NCBI RefSeq assembly: GCF_008806385.1
Contig: NZ_VZZK01000039.1
Coordinates: forward strand, 1 to 50,533
Origin: Methylobacterium soli
Lineage (GTDB): Bacteria; Pseudomonadota; Alphaproteobacteria; Rhizobiales; Beijerinckiaceae
DNA length: 50,533 bases
Direction of reading: 5' to 3'
This document shows positions 26,323 through 34,623 of this stretch, piece by piece (the stretch's first letter is position 1; each line of letters opens with the position of its first letter). Below the pieces are notes generated by a model, which saw only the letters and a list, made by a program, of their open reading frames with translations, did no database searches and had not been told where the DNA came from. A program made the position numbers and the translations under genes.

Positions 26323-27639
26323 TCAATTCGGGTCGAGCGAGGCCGCGCCGAACGCCATCATGTGCGGGCGCCCGAGCCGCTCGGCCGTGAAGTCGATCGT
26401 GAAGCGCGGCGCCAGTTCCTTGCCGTCCCACGTGTAGGCCTTGAGGAACTGCTCGTTCTCCGCGCCGGTCTTGTCCCAGTTCGCCAGGAGAGAGGTGGTG
26501 AAGTAGATCCGTTTGCCGTCCCAGGTCTGAGAGACCATGTTCAGCTGCGCGCCGATCTTCTTCTCGTAGATCGGCTTCGGCTTGTGCGGGTCCGTGACAT
26601 CGAAGACCCGCGTCGTCCCGTCCATGAAGGTGTCAACGAACAGCGTGCGGTCGTCGGCCGAGAGGCTGATGTCGACCGGCACCGGCATCTTCGCCGGATC
26701 GCCGATGTCGGCCACGTCCTTGGCGCGCCAAGCCCCGCTTTCGTCCTCGTGCACGAGCCAGAGCTTCGAGGTCAGCGCGGTCGAGGTGAAGGCATAGTTA
26801 TGCTGGGGGTTCCAAGCCCAGCGGATCTCCAGCGGCACGCCCGGAACGCTCATCACGGTGCGGGGCTGGCGCGCGTGGAAGTCCCACAGCACCATCGTTT
26901 GCCCAAAGCGCTGCATCGCCTCGCCGTCCTTCATCAGGTCGCCGAGCGGACGCATGTAGTTCTCGAGGCCTGTAAAGGACGAGGTGAGCATCACGTTGCG
27001 GCGCGGCAGCACGCGCGCGTCGTAGCCGTACCCGTCCGCCTTCGCCTCGATCCGGGCGCCGTTCGGCATCGCGTCGGTGGGCAGCCAGTGCGTCGCGATA
27101 TGGTCGCCCTCGTTCGTGTACTCGACGAGGGCCGCCCGGCCGGTTCCGTCCCGGTTCGACAAGCTCGGGATCAGCATGCGGCCGGGCAGCGCATAAGCGC
27201 CGTGCGGCCCGGCCGCGCCGCCGCTCTTCTCGACGAAATCATCGATGACTTTCACGAGTCGGGGCCTGGCCGGGTCGATCGCGACGTCGAAGATGAAGAT
27301 GGTGCTGTCTGACAGCCCTGCGGCCCAGAATCGGCGCCGGTCGTCGGTGAAGCCGCCGTGATGCGCCTCATGCCGGCCGCCGACCGAGGCGCTGTGGATC
27401 GGCTTGCCGAAGGTCGGCGAGCCTTCGCGCACGTCCACCGTCACGAGCTTGTCCGAACTGTCGCCCAGGCCCTCGACTCCCAAGGTCCAGACGTAGACGA
27501 AGTCTTCGACGCCCGTGATCTTGGCCATGTAGGGCGACTGGCACGTCTCGTCAGCGAGGACGGACCCGGTCGCAATCAGGAGGGCGGCGCCCAGCGGCGG
27601 AATGAGCCGAGAAGACGGCGTTGCGCGAAACCCGAGCAT
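26323..27639 (-). CDS. mtoX: SBP56/selenium-binding protein family, probable methanethiol oxidase
   Basis: A 438-residue exported protein. The signal peptide is RLIPPLGAALLIATGSVLAD (11-30), and the mature part starts ETCQSPYMAKITGVEDFVYVW, the hallmark of the SBP56/MtoX family. Later blocks include HEAHHGGFTDD, PHGAYALPGRMLIPSLSN and DISLSADDRTLFVDTF, from a beta-propeller with His ligands for copper. In Hyphomicrobium, MtoX oxidises methanethiol to formaldehyde, sulfide and peroxide and is encoded beside a SCO gene, as here. AGGAGGT lies just before the ATG at 27639. Confidence 0.82.
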   Translation of the reverse strand: MLGFRATPSSRLIPPLGAALLIATGSVLADETCQSPYMAKITGVEDFVYVWTLGVEGLGDSSDKLVTVDVREGSPTFGKPIHSASVGGRHEAHHGGFTDDRRRFWAAGLSDSTIFIFDVAIDPARPRLVKVIDDFVEKSGGAAGPHGAYALPGRMLIPSLSNRDGTGRAALVEYTNEGDHIATHWLPTDAMPNGARIEAKADGYGYDARVLPRRNVMLTSSFTGLENYMRPLGDLMKDGEAMQRFGQTMVLWDFHARQPRTVMSVPGVPLEIRWAWNPQHNYAFTSTALTSKLWLVHEDESGAWRAKDVADIGDPAKMPVPVDISLSADDRTLFVDTFMDGTTRVFDVTDPHKPKPIYEKKIGAQLNMVSQTWDGKRIYFTTSLLANWDKTGAENEQFLKAYTWDGKELAPRFTIDFTAERLGRPHMMAFGAASLDPN

Positions 27640-28099
27640 GGGCGTCACCTCCTGCCTCTGGGCACTCGACTTCGCTGATGTTCCCCGGCCTGAAACAATG
27701 CGCCCTGCGGCTGCACCGGGACGAGGTCAGCATTCTGGCGAGCGGAGGCCGCGAATGGTCCGCTCATCCGGCCGGGCTGTCAATTCGCTGCGCCGATGCG
27801 AGGCTGAAGGCGCGAAAGCCGTCTCCATGGCTCGCGCATGCTGCGCCCCGGACGATCGCTTGTCGGCGTCCGACGCGCTTGGTTTGGCAGGGTCAGGTGC
27901 GGCGAGCTCCGATCGTTCCCTGATCCGCACGCCCGATCCCGGTCTTCGGAATGCTGCAGGAGCAACGGCCTCCGGTAGCACCGGCTGTTTGGCGACAGGA
28001 TCACCTGGCACGCCCCGGGGCACGCGCGAGGCCGCGCATCTCGCATGATCCAGCGAATGTCCCTTCGCGTCAGTGCGGTGATGCCCTTCGCGCGTCGGC
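27640..28099. promoter_or_regulatory. Intergenic region upstream of mtoX
   Basis: 460 bases. The stretch next to mtoX (27640-27720) should hold its promoter, but I saw no clear inverted repeat. The remaining frames look like shadows. Confidence 0.35.
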
Positions 28100-28393
28100 T
28101 CATCGCAGAGGTATGGGATTGCACGCTCGCTTAGACCTCAAAGGTAGCCACCAGCGCCGTTTCCCCGGCATCGGCGGCGCGGTCGGCGCAGAAGCGGTCT
28201 CGACAACCAGGCGATCCCGATGGGCCTTCAACAGGAGGTCGATCTGATGCATCGCAATCAGGGTTGTTGCTGCGACCAGCAATTGCCCCTCGCAAGCGCC
28301 GTTCTTGCGCAGACAGCTTGTGCATTCCTCTGCCCGGCAAATCAGACTGGTTCCTTCGGCAAGGTAGGCCTCTACATCAGCGTGATCGGACAT
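28100..28393 (-). CDS. Hypothetical cysteine-rich protein, 97 aa
   Basis: The N-terminal part (MSDHADVEAYLAEGTSLICR) looks acidic and helical. Four cysteines (C19, C24, C27 and C34, in ICRAEECTSCLRKNGAC) are spaced as in a small metal or iron-sulfur site. A hydrophobic helix (LLVAATTLIAMHQIDLLL) follows. The tail is basic. GGAG lies nine bases before the ATG. The spacing is suggestive, but I cannot name a family. It stands alone between mtoX and the poly-HAMP kinase. Confidence 0.5.
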   Translation of the reverse strand: MSDHADVEAYLAEGTSLICRAEECTSCLRKNGACEGQLLVAATTLIAMHQIDLLLKAHRDRLVVETASAPTAPPMPGKRRWWLPLRSKRACNPIPLR

Positions 28394-28809
28394 AAGCAGG
28401 CTCCGCGATGCGTGAGGGCTGTCGACACCCTCCAGCTATCCAGATCACCGGCACGCTTCGATTATTCCTGATCGACTCCGAAAAGACGGTTCGGGGCCAC
28501 GTGCCCCCTGGCCAGGGGGACTGCCCGGCTGGTTGAGGCGACGATGGACCGTCGCGAGGGCCAGGGCGGTACGCGGTGCGCGCCTCTCCTGCGCGGAAGC
28601 AGCGCTTTCGTGCTGTCGGCGATGGATCACCACACCGGCCGGGTCAGCTTGCGCGGCCGCAGCGTGGCACCTACCAGCAGGTGTTAACCGGCCCTTCATA
28701 CACGCTCACGTTCCACTCCTTGTCTCCGGCTCGGTGCCTCCCTAGCGTTCAGCGCAACGTGGCTGCTCGCCTCAGGTGGCGAATTCTCGATGTATAAGGG
28801 TACGTTCGC
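28394..28809. other. Intergenic region before the poly-HAMP kinase
   Basis: 416 bases. Short frames on both strands look like shadows. The last 60 bases before the kinase (GCGAATTCTCGATGTATAAG) are AT-richer and the likely promoter; only a weak ribosome binding site (AAGGG) precedes the ATG. Confidence 0.35.
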
Positions 28810-31800
28810 ATGACGCCGATCCCGTCGCAGTTAGAGCCGAAGCTCCTCCTGAAAAATCTGCGCGCGTTCCGGAAGGGTGATTTCTCGGTTCGCCTGCCGC
28901 TCGATCTGACCGGAATCGATGGCGAGATCGCCGAGGCCTTCAACGACATCGTCGAGCTGAACCAGGGACTTGCGCGCGAGCTCGACCGCGTGGCCCGCAC
29001 GGTCGGCAAGGACGGGCGGATCGGTGAGCGCGGCAAGCTGCCGTCTGCAACCGGCGGGTGGCACGACTGCGTCGATTCGGTCAACACGATGATCGGCGAT
29101 CTGGTCCAGCCCACGACCGAGGTGGCACGCGTCATCGGCGCGGTGGCGAAGGGCGACCTCGGCCAGACCATGCAGATCGAGATCGACGGCCGCCCGCTCC
29201 GCGGGGAGTTCCTACGCATCGGCAAGGTCGTCAATACCATGGTCGACCAGCTGAACTCCTTCGCCTCCGAGGTGACGCGCGTTGCCCGCGAGGTGGGTTC
29301 CGAGGGCAAGCTCGGCGGGCAGGCGCAGGTGAAAGGCGTCGGCGGGACCTGGAAGGACCTGACCGACAACGTGAACCTGATGGCGGCCAACCTCACCGGC
29401 CAGGTGCGCAATATCGCCGAGGTCACGACCGCGGTCGCGAATGGCGATCTTTCGAAGAAGATCACCGTCGACGTGAAGGGTGAGATCCTCGATCTCAAAT
29501 CGACCTTCAACACGATGGTGGACCAGCTCAACTCCTTCGCCTCCGAGGTGACCCGCGTCGCCAAGGAGGTCGGCTCGGAAGGCAAGCTCGGCGGGCAGGC
29601 GCAGGTGAAGGGCGTCGGCGGCGTCTGGAAGGACCTGACCGACAACGTGAACATGATGGCGGAAAACCTGACGGGTCAGGTTCGCAACATCGCCGAGGTC
29701 ACCACGGCGGTGGCGCGCGGCGATCTGTCGAAGAAGATCACCGTCGACGTGAAGGGCGAGATCCTTGCCCTCAAGCTCACCATCAACACGATGGTGGACC
29801 AGCTGAACTCCTTCGCCTCCGAGGTGACCCGCGTTGCCCGTGAGGTCGGAACGGAAGGCAAGCTCGGCGGTCAGGCGCAGGTCGAGGGCGTCGGCGGGAC
29901 CTGGAAGGACCTCACCGAGAACGTGAACATGATGGCGGCCAATCTCACGGGTCAGGTCCGCAACATCGCGGACGTGACGACGGCGGTGGCGAACGGCGAC
30001 CTCTCGAAGAAGATCACCGTCGACGTGCGCGGCGAGATCCTGGAATTGAAGAACACCATCAACACGATGGTGGATCAGCTGAACTCCTTCGCCTCCGAGG
30101 TGACCCGCGTCGCCAAGGAAGTGGGCTCGGAGGGCAAGCTCGGGGGCCAGGCGCAGGTCCGCGGCGTCGCCGGGACCTGGGCTGATCTCACCGACAACGT
30201 CAACCTCATGGCGGCCAACCTCACGGGTCAGGTCCGCAACATCGCGGACGTGACGACGGCGGTGGCGAACGGCGACCTCTCGAAGAAGATCACCGTCGAC
30301 GTGCGCGGCGAGATCCTGGAATTGAAGAACACCATCAACACGATGGTGGATCAGCTGAACTCCTTCGCCTCCGAGGTGACCCGCGTCGCCAAGGAAGTGG
30401 GCTCGGAGGGCAAGCTCGGCGGGCAGGCGCGCGTGGAAGGGGTGGCGGGCACCTGGGCAGACCTGACCAACAACGTGAACCTCATGGCCGAGAACCTGAC
30501 CGGCCAGGTGCGCAACATCGCCGACGTCACCACGGCGGTGGCGAACGGCGACCTCTCGAAGAAGATCACCGTCGACGTCAAGGGCGAGATCCTGGAGCTG
30601 AAATCGACCATCAACACGATGGTGGATCAGCTGAACTCCTTCGCCTCCGAGGTGACCCGCGTCGCCCGCGAGGTCGGAACGGAAGGCAAGCTCGGCGGGC
30701 AGGCGCAGGTCAAGGGAGTCGGCGGGGTCTGGAAGGGCCTGACCGACAACGTCAACATGATGGCGGCCAACCTCACGGGTCAGGTCCGCAACATCGCCGA
30801 CGTGACGACGGCGGTGGCCAACGGCGATCTCTCGAAGAAGATCACCGTCGCGGTCGAGGGCGAGATCCTGGAACTGAAGTCGACCATCAACACCATGGTG
30901 GACCAGTTGAATTCGTTCGCGAGCGAGGTGGTGCGCGTCGCCCGCGAGGTCGGCATCGAGGGCAAGCTCGGGGGCCAGGCGCAGGTCCGCGGCGTCGGCG
31001 GGACCTGGAAGGACCTGACCGACAACGTGAACATGATGGCAGCGAACCTCACGGGTCAGGTCCGCAACATCGCCGACGTGACGACGGCGGTGGCGAACGG
31101 CGATCTCTCGAAGAAGATCACCGTCGACGTGCGCGGCGAGATCCTGGAGTTGAAGTCGACCATCAACACCATGGTCGACCAGCTGAATTCCTTCGCCTCC
31201 GAGGTGACCCGCGTCGCCCGCGAGGTGGGCTCTGAAGGCAAGCTCGGCGGACAGGCGCAGGTCCGGGGCGTCGGCGGAACCTGGAAGGACCTGACCGACA
31301 ACGTGAACATGATGGCGGCCAACCTCACGGGTCAGGTGCGCGGCATCGCCGACGTCGTGACGGCCGTGGCGCAGGGCGACCTCAAGCGCAAGCTCTCGGT
31401 CGACGCCAAGGGCGAGATCGCGGCGCTCGCCGACACCGTCAACGAGATGATCGAGACGCTGGCGACCTTCGCGGACCAGGTCACCAACGTCGCCCGCGAG
31501 GTGGGTGTCGAGGGCAAGCTCGGCGGCCAGGCGCGGGTGCCGGGTGCGGCGGGGCTCTGGCGGGACCTGACCGACAACGTGAACCAGCTCGCAGCGAACC
31601 TGACCACCCAGGTGCGCGCCATCGCCGAAGTCGCCACGGCGGTGACGAAGGGCGATCTCGCACGCTCGATCTCGGTCGAGGCCTCCGGCGAGGTCGCCTC
31701 GCTGAAGGACAACATCAACGAGATGATCCGCAACCTTCGGGACACGACCCTCAAGAATGCCGAGCAGGATTGGCTGAAGACGAACCTCGCCAAGTTCACG

Positions 31801-34623
31801 CGCATGCTTCAGGGCGAGCGCGACCTCGCGACGGTCTCGAACCTGATCCTGTCCGAGATTGCCTCGCTCGTGAGCGCGCAGCGGGGCGTCTTCTACATGG
31901 TGGAGCAGGACGGCGGCGAGCCGGTGCTCGACCTCATGGCAAGCTACGCCTTCACGGAGCGGAAGAACCTGTCGAACCGCTATCGGATGCGGCAGGGCCT
32001 CGTTGGGCAATGCGCCTACGAGAAGAAGCGCATCCTGCTCACCAACGTGCCCTCCGACTACATCACCATCGGATCGGCCCTCGGCGAAGCGGCTCCGCTG
32101 AACATCATCGTCCTGCCAGTCCTGTTCGAGCAGGAAGTCCGGGCCGTGATCGAGCTGGCCTCGTTCAATCGCTTCAGCGAGACGCACCAATCCTTCCTCG
32201 ACCAGCTCACCGAGTCGATCGGCATCGTGCTGAATACGATCGCGGCCAACATGCGCACGGAAGGGCTCCTCAAGCAGTCGCAGCTGCTGACGGGCGAGCT
32301 GCAGAGCCAGCAGGAGGAGTTGAAGAAGACCAACGACCGCCTGGAACTCCAGGCCACCTCGCTTCAGCAATCGGAAGATCTGCTCAAAAGCCAGCGAGAG
32401 CGCCTTCAGCTGACGAACGAGGAGCTGGAGGAGAAAGCGCGCCTGCTCGAGATCCAGAAGAAGGAGGTCGAGGGCAAGAACCGCGAGGTTTCGAACGCCA
32501 AGGTCGCACTCGAGGAGAAGGCCGAGCAGCTCTCGCTGACCTCCCGCTACAAGTCGGAGTTCCTGGCCAACATGAGCCACGAGCTGCGGACGCCGCTGAA
32601 CAGCCTGCTGATCCTCTCGAAACTCCTGTCCGAGAACCGCGACGGCAACCTGACCGACAAGCAGCGGGAATTTGCCAAGACGATCAATGCGGCCGGCTCC
32701 GACCTGCTCTCGCTCATCAACGACATCCTCGACCTCTCCAAGATCGAATCCGGAACCGTCACCCTTGAACTCGGTGACGTCGATCTTCAGGATCTGGTCG
32801 AGCATCTCGACCGCACCTTCCGGCAGCTCGCCGAGGAGCGTCAGATTGCCTTTTCGGTCGACGTCGCACCGAGCCTGCCGCGGACGCTGCGAACCGATTC
32901 CAAGCGGCTGCAGCAGGTGCTGCGGAACCTCCTGTCGAACGCCTTCAAGTTCACCGAGAAGGGCGGCGTGACGCTGAAGCTCGGCTCGGCCGAAGGCTCC
33001 CCGCTTCGCGCCGGAAGCCAGTGGATGGCCCTCTCGGTGACCGATACCGGCATCGGCATCCCGGAGGACAAACAGCGCATCATCTTCGAGGCGTTCCAGC
33101 AGGCGGACGGAACCACGAGCCGGAAATATGGCGGCACGGGTCTCGGCCTCGCCATCAGCCGCGAGATCGCGCGCCTGCTCGGTGGCGAGATCGTCGTGGA
33201 AAGCCGCTCCGGGGAGGGCAGCACGTTCACGCTGTTCCTGCCCTTCGAGCCTCCGGCCGGCACAGGGGTGAGCCGCCCCGTGGAGCTCAGCAAGAGCAAC
33301 GGTTCATCCCCGCCGATCAGCCGGCAGCCCTCCGCCGCCATGGCTCTGTCGGCTTCGGCCGACGACCGCCACGTCCTCCAGGCGGACGACCACATCGTGC
33401 TCATCGTCGAGGACGACGCGATGTTCGCGTCCGTCCTCCTGGAACTCGCGCGCGAGCGGGGCTTCAAGGGCCTGATCGCGCAGGATGGAGCGGGGGCGCT
33501 CAGCCTCGCCCATCGGTACAAGCCCCATGCCATCACGCTGGATATCGGCCTCCCGGACATGGACGGGTGGGCACTCCTCGACTTGCTGAAGAACGATCCG
33601 CGCACCCGGCACATTCCGATCCATGTCATCTCGGTCAATGACGAGAAGAAGCGCGGGCTGAGAGCCGGGGCGTTCGGCTTCCTGGAGAAGCCCGTCGACC
33701 GTGAAGGGCTGCTGAAAGCCCTGGAGCGGTCGAAGGAGTTCATCACCCGGCCGGTTCGCAACCTGCTTCTCGTCGAGGACGACGACAATCAACGCGCCAG
33801 CATCGCCGCGCTCCTGGGCGACGAGGACGTCAAGGTCTTCGGCGTCGGCACGGCGTCGGCTGCGCTGGAAGCCGTGACGGGCGGCCGCTTCGACTGCGCG
33901 ATCATCGATCTGGGGCTGCCCGATATGGGTGGGTCCGAATTGATCGAGCAGATCCGCGCCTCTCAGGATGGGGAGGAGCTTCCGATCATCGTCTACACGG
34001 GTAGAGAGTTGACGGCGGCCGAGGAAGAGCAGCTGAAGCAGATTGCCTCGACCATCATCCTCAAGGACACCCGCTCGTCCGAGAGACTGCTCGACGAAAC
34101 GGCCCTGTTCCTGCACCGGGCGTTCAGCAACGTCACCGCCGAGAACCGGATCGTTGTCGAGCGGAAGGATTTCACGTCCCTCGAGGGCTGCCGGGTCATC
34201 CTTGTCGACGACGACTTGCGCAACATCTTCTCCCTCACCAGCGCCTTGGAGCAATTCGGTCTCGAGGTCCTGTTCGCGGAAAACGGGCGCGACGGCATCG
34301 AACTCCTCAAGGCCAATCCGAAAATCGACGCCATGCTCGTCGACATCATGATGCCGGGGATGGATGGATACGAAACCATGCGTGAAATTCGCGGCCACGA
34401 AGCCTTCCGAACCCTGCCTCTCGTCGCGGTCACCGCCAAGGCGATGAAGGGCGACCGCGAGAAGTGTCTCGAAGCGGGGGCATCCGACTATGTGTCGAAG
34501 CCGATCGACATCGATCAGCTTCTTGCTGTGCTGCGCGTCCAACTCGGCCGCCGTGGGCAAGCCACCGATCGCGTGGAGCGAGTTATCAATGGCAGCCCGG
34601 CGACGGCTCGGCAGCCCCAATGA
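28810..34623 (+). CDS. Giant soluble poly-HAMP hybrid sensor histidine kinase, 1937 aa
   Basis: A cytoplasmic hybrid kinase with no membrane segment. The N-terminus (FRKGDFSVRLP) begins a chain of HAMP units. Seven nearly identical 92-residue units (VTTAVANGDLSKKITVDV...) run from about 205 to 848, flanked by diverged ones. A GAF-like domain (about 1000-1150), a coiled coil, HisKA with H1257 (SHELRTPLN) and an HATPase (DTGIGIP, GGTGLGLAI) follow, then three receivers with phospho-acceptors D1578, D1700 and D1845. The layout recalls fungal Nik1-type osmosensors. The stop overlaps the next kinase gene. Confidence 0.92.
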   Translation: MTPIPSQLEPKLLLKNLRAFRKGDFSVRLPLDLTGIDGEIAEAFNDIVELNQGLARELDRVARTVGKDGRIGERGKLPSATGGWHDCVDSVNTMIGDLVQPTTEVARVIGAVAKGDLGQTMQIEIDGRPLRGEFLRIGKVVNTMVDQLNSFASEVTRVAREVGSEGKLGGQAQVKGVGGTWKDLTDNVNLMAANLTGQVRNIAEVTTAVANGDLSKKITVDVKGEILDLKSTFNTMVDQLNSFASEVTRVAKEVGSEGKLGGQAQVKGVGGVWKDLTDNVNMMAENLTGQVRNIAEVTTAVARGDLSKKITVDVKGEILALKLTINTMVDQLNSFASEVTRVAREVGTEGKLGGQAQVEGVGGTWKDLTENVNMMAANLTGQVRNIADVTTAVANGDLSKKITVDVRGEILELKNTINTMVDQLNSFASEVTRVAKEVGSEGKLGGQAQVRGVAGTWADLTDNVNLMAANLTGQVRNIADVTTAVANGDLSKKITVDVRGEILELKNTINTMVDQLNSFASEVTRVAKEVGSEGKLGGQARVEGVAGTWADLTNNVNLMAENLTGQVRNIADVTTAVANGDLSKKITVDVKGEILELKSTINTMVDQLNSFASEVTRVAREVGTEGKLGGQAQVKGVGGVWKGLTDNVNMMAANLTGQVRNIADVTTAVANGDLSKKITVAVEGEILELKSTINTMVDQLNSFASEVVRVAREVGIEGKLGGQAQVRGVGGTWKDLTDNVNMMAANLTGQVRNIADVTTAVANGDLSKKITVDVRGEILELKSTINTMVDQLNSFASEVTRVAREVGSEGKLGGQAQVRGVGGTWKDLTDNVNMMAANLTGQVRGIADVVTAVAQGDLKRKLSVDAKGEIAALADTVNEMIETLATFADQVTNVAREVGVEGKLGGQARVPGAAGLWRDLTDNVNQLAANLTTQVRAIAEVATAVTKGDLARSISVEASGEVASLKDNINEMIRNLRDTTLKNAEQDWLKTNLAKFTRMLQGERDLATVSNLILSEIASLVSAQRGVFYMVEQDGGEPVLDLMASYAFTERKNLSNRYRMRQGLVGQCAYEKKRILLTNVPSDYITIGSALGEAAPLNIIVLPVLFEQEVRAVIELASFNRFSETHQSFLDQLTESIGIVLNTIAANMRTEGLLKQSQLLTGELQSQQEELKKTNDRLELQATSLQQSEDLLKSQRERLQLTNEELEEKARLLEIQKKEVEGKNREVSNAKVALEEKAEQLSLTSRYKSEFLANMSHELRTPLNSLLILSKLLSENRDGNLTDKQREFAKTINAAGSDLLSLINDILDLSKIESGTVTLELGDVDLQDLVEHLDRTFRQLAEERQIAFSVDVAPSLPRTLRTDSKRLQQVLRNLLSNAFKFTEKGGVTLKLGSAEGSPLRAGSQWMALSVTDTGIGIPEDKQRIIFEAFQQADGTTSRKYGGTGLGLAISREIARLLGGEIVVESRSGEGSTFTLFLPFEPPAGTGVSRPVELSKSNGSSPPISRQPSAAMALSASADDRHVLQADDHIVLIVEDDAMFASVLLELARERGFKGLIAQDGAGALSLAHRYKPHAITLDIGLPDMDGWALLDLLKNDPRTRHIPIHVISVNDEKKRGLRAGAFGFLEKPVDREGLLKALERSKEFITRPVRNLLLVEDDDNQRASIAALLGDEDVKVFGVGTASAALEAVTGGRFDCAIIDLGLPDMGGSELIEQIRASQDGEELPIIVYTGRELTAAEEEQLKQIASTIILKDTRSSERLLDETALFLHRAFSNVTAENRIVVERKDFTSLEGCRVILVDDDLRNIFSLTSALEQFGLEVLFAENGRDGIELLKANPKIDAMLVDIMMPGMDGYETMREIRGHEAFRTLPLVAVTAKAMKGDREKCLEAGASDYVSKPIDIDQLLAVLRVQLGRRGQATDRVERVINGSPATARQPQ
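29422..31629 (+). repeat. Eight tandem 276-bp repeats encoding HAMP units
   Basis: Units begin at 29422, 29698, 29974, 30250, 30526, 30802, 31078 and 31354. Each encodes 92 residues, and the last is diverged. From 29944 a stretch of about 200 bases recurs without a visible difference at 30220. Such identity suggests recent duplication or gene conversion; copy number could change by recombination in exact 92-residue steps. Confidence 0.88.

Noticed and set aside
29212..32805. A 1197-residue open frame antisense to the poly-HAMP kinase
   Set aside because: It exists because the repeat units lack stops in that frame. It is rich in His, Asp, Leu and Val and reflects the codon bias of the sense strand.
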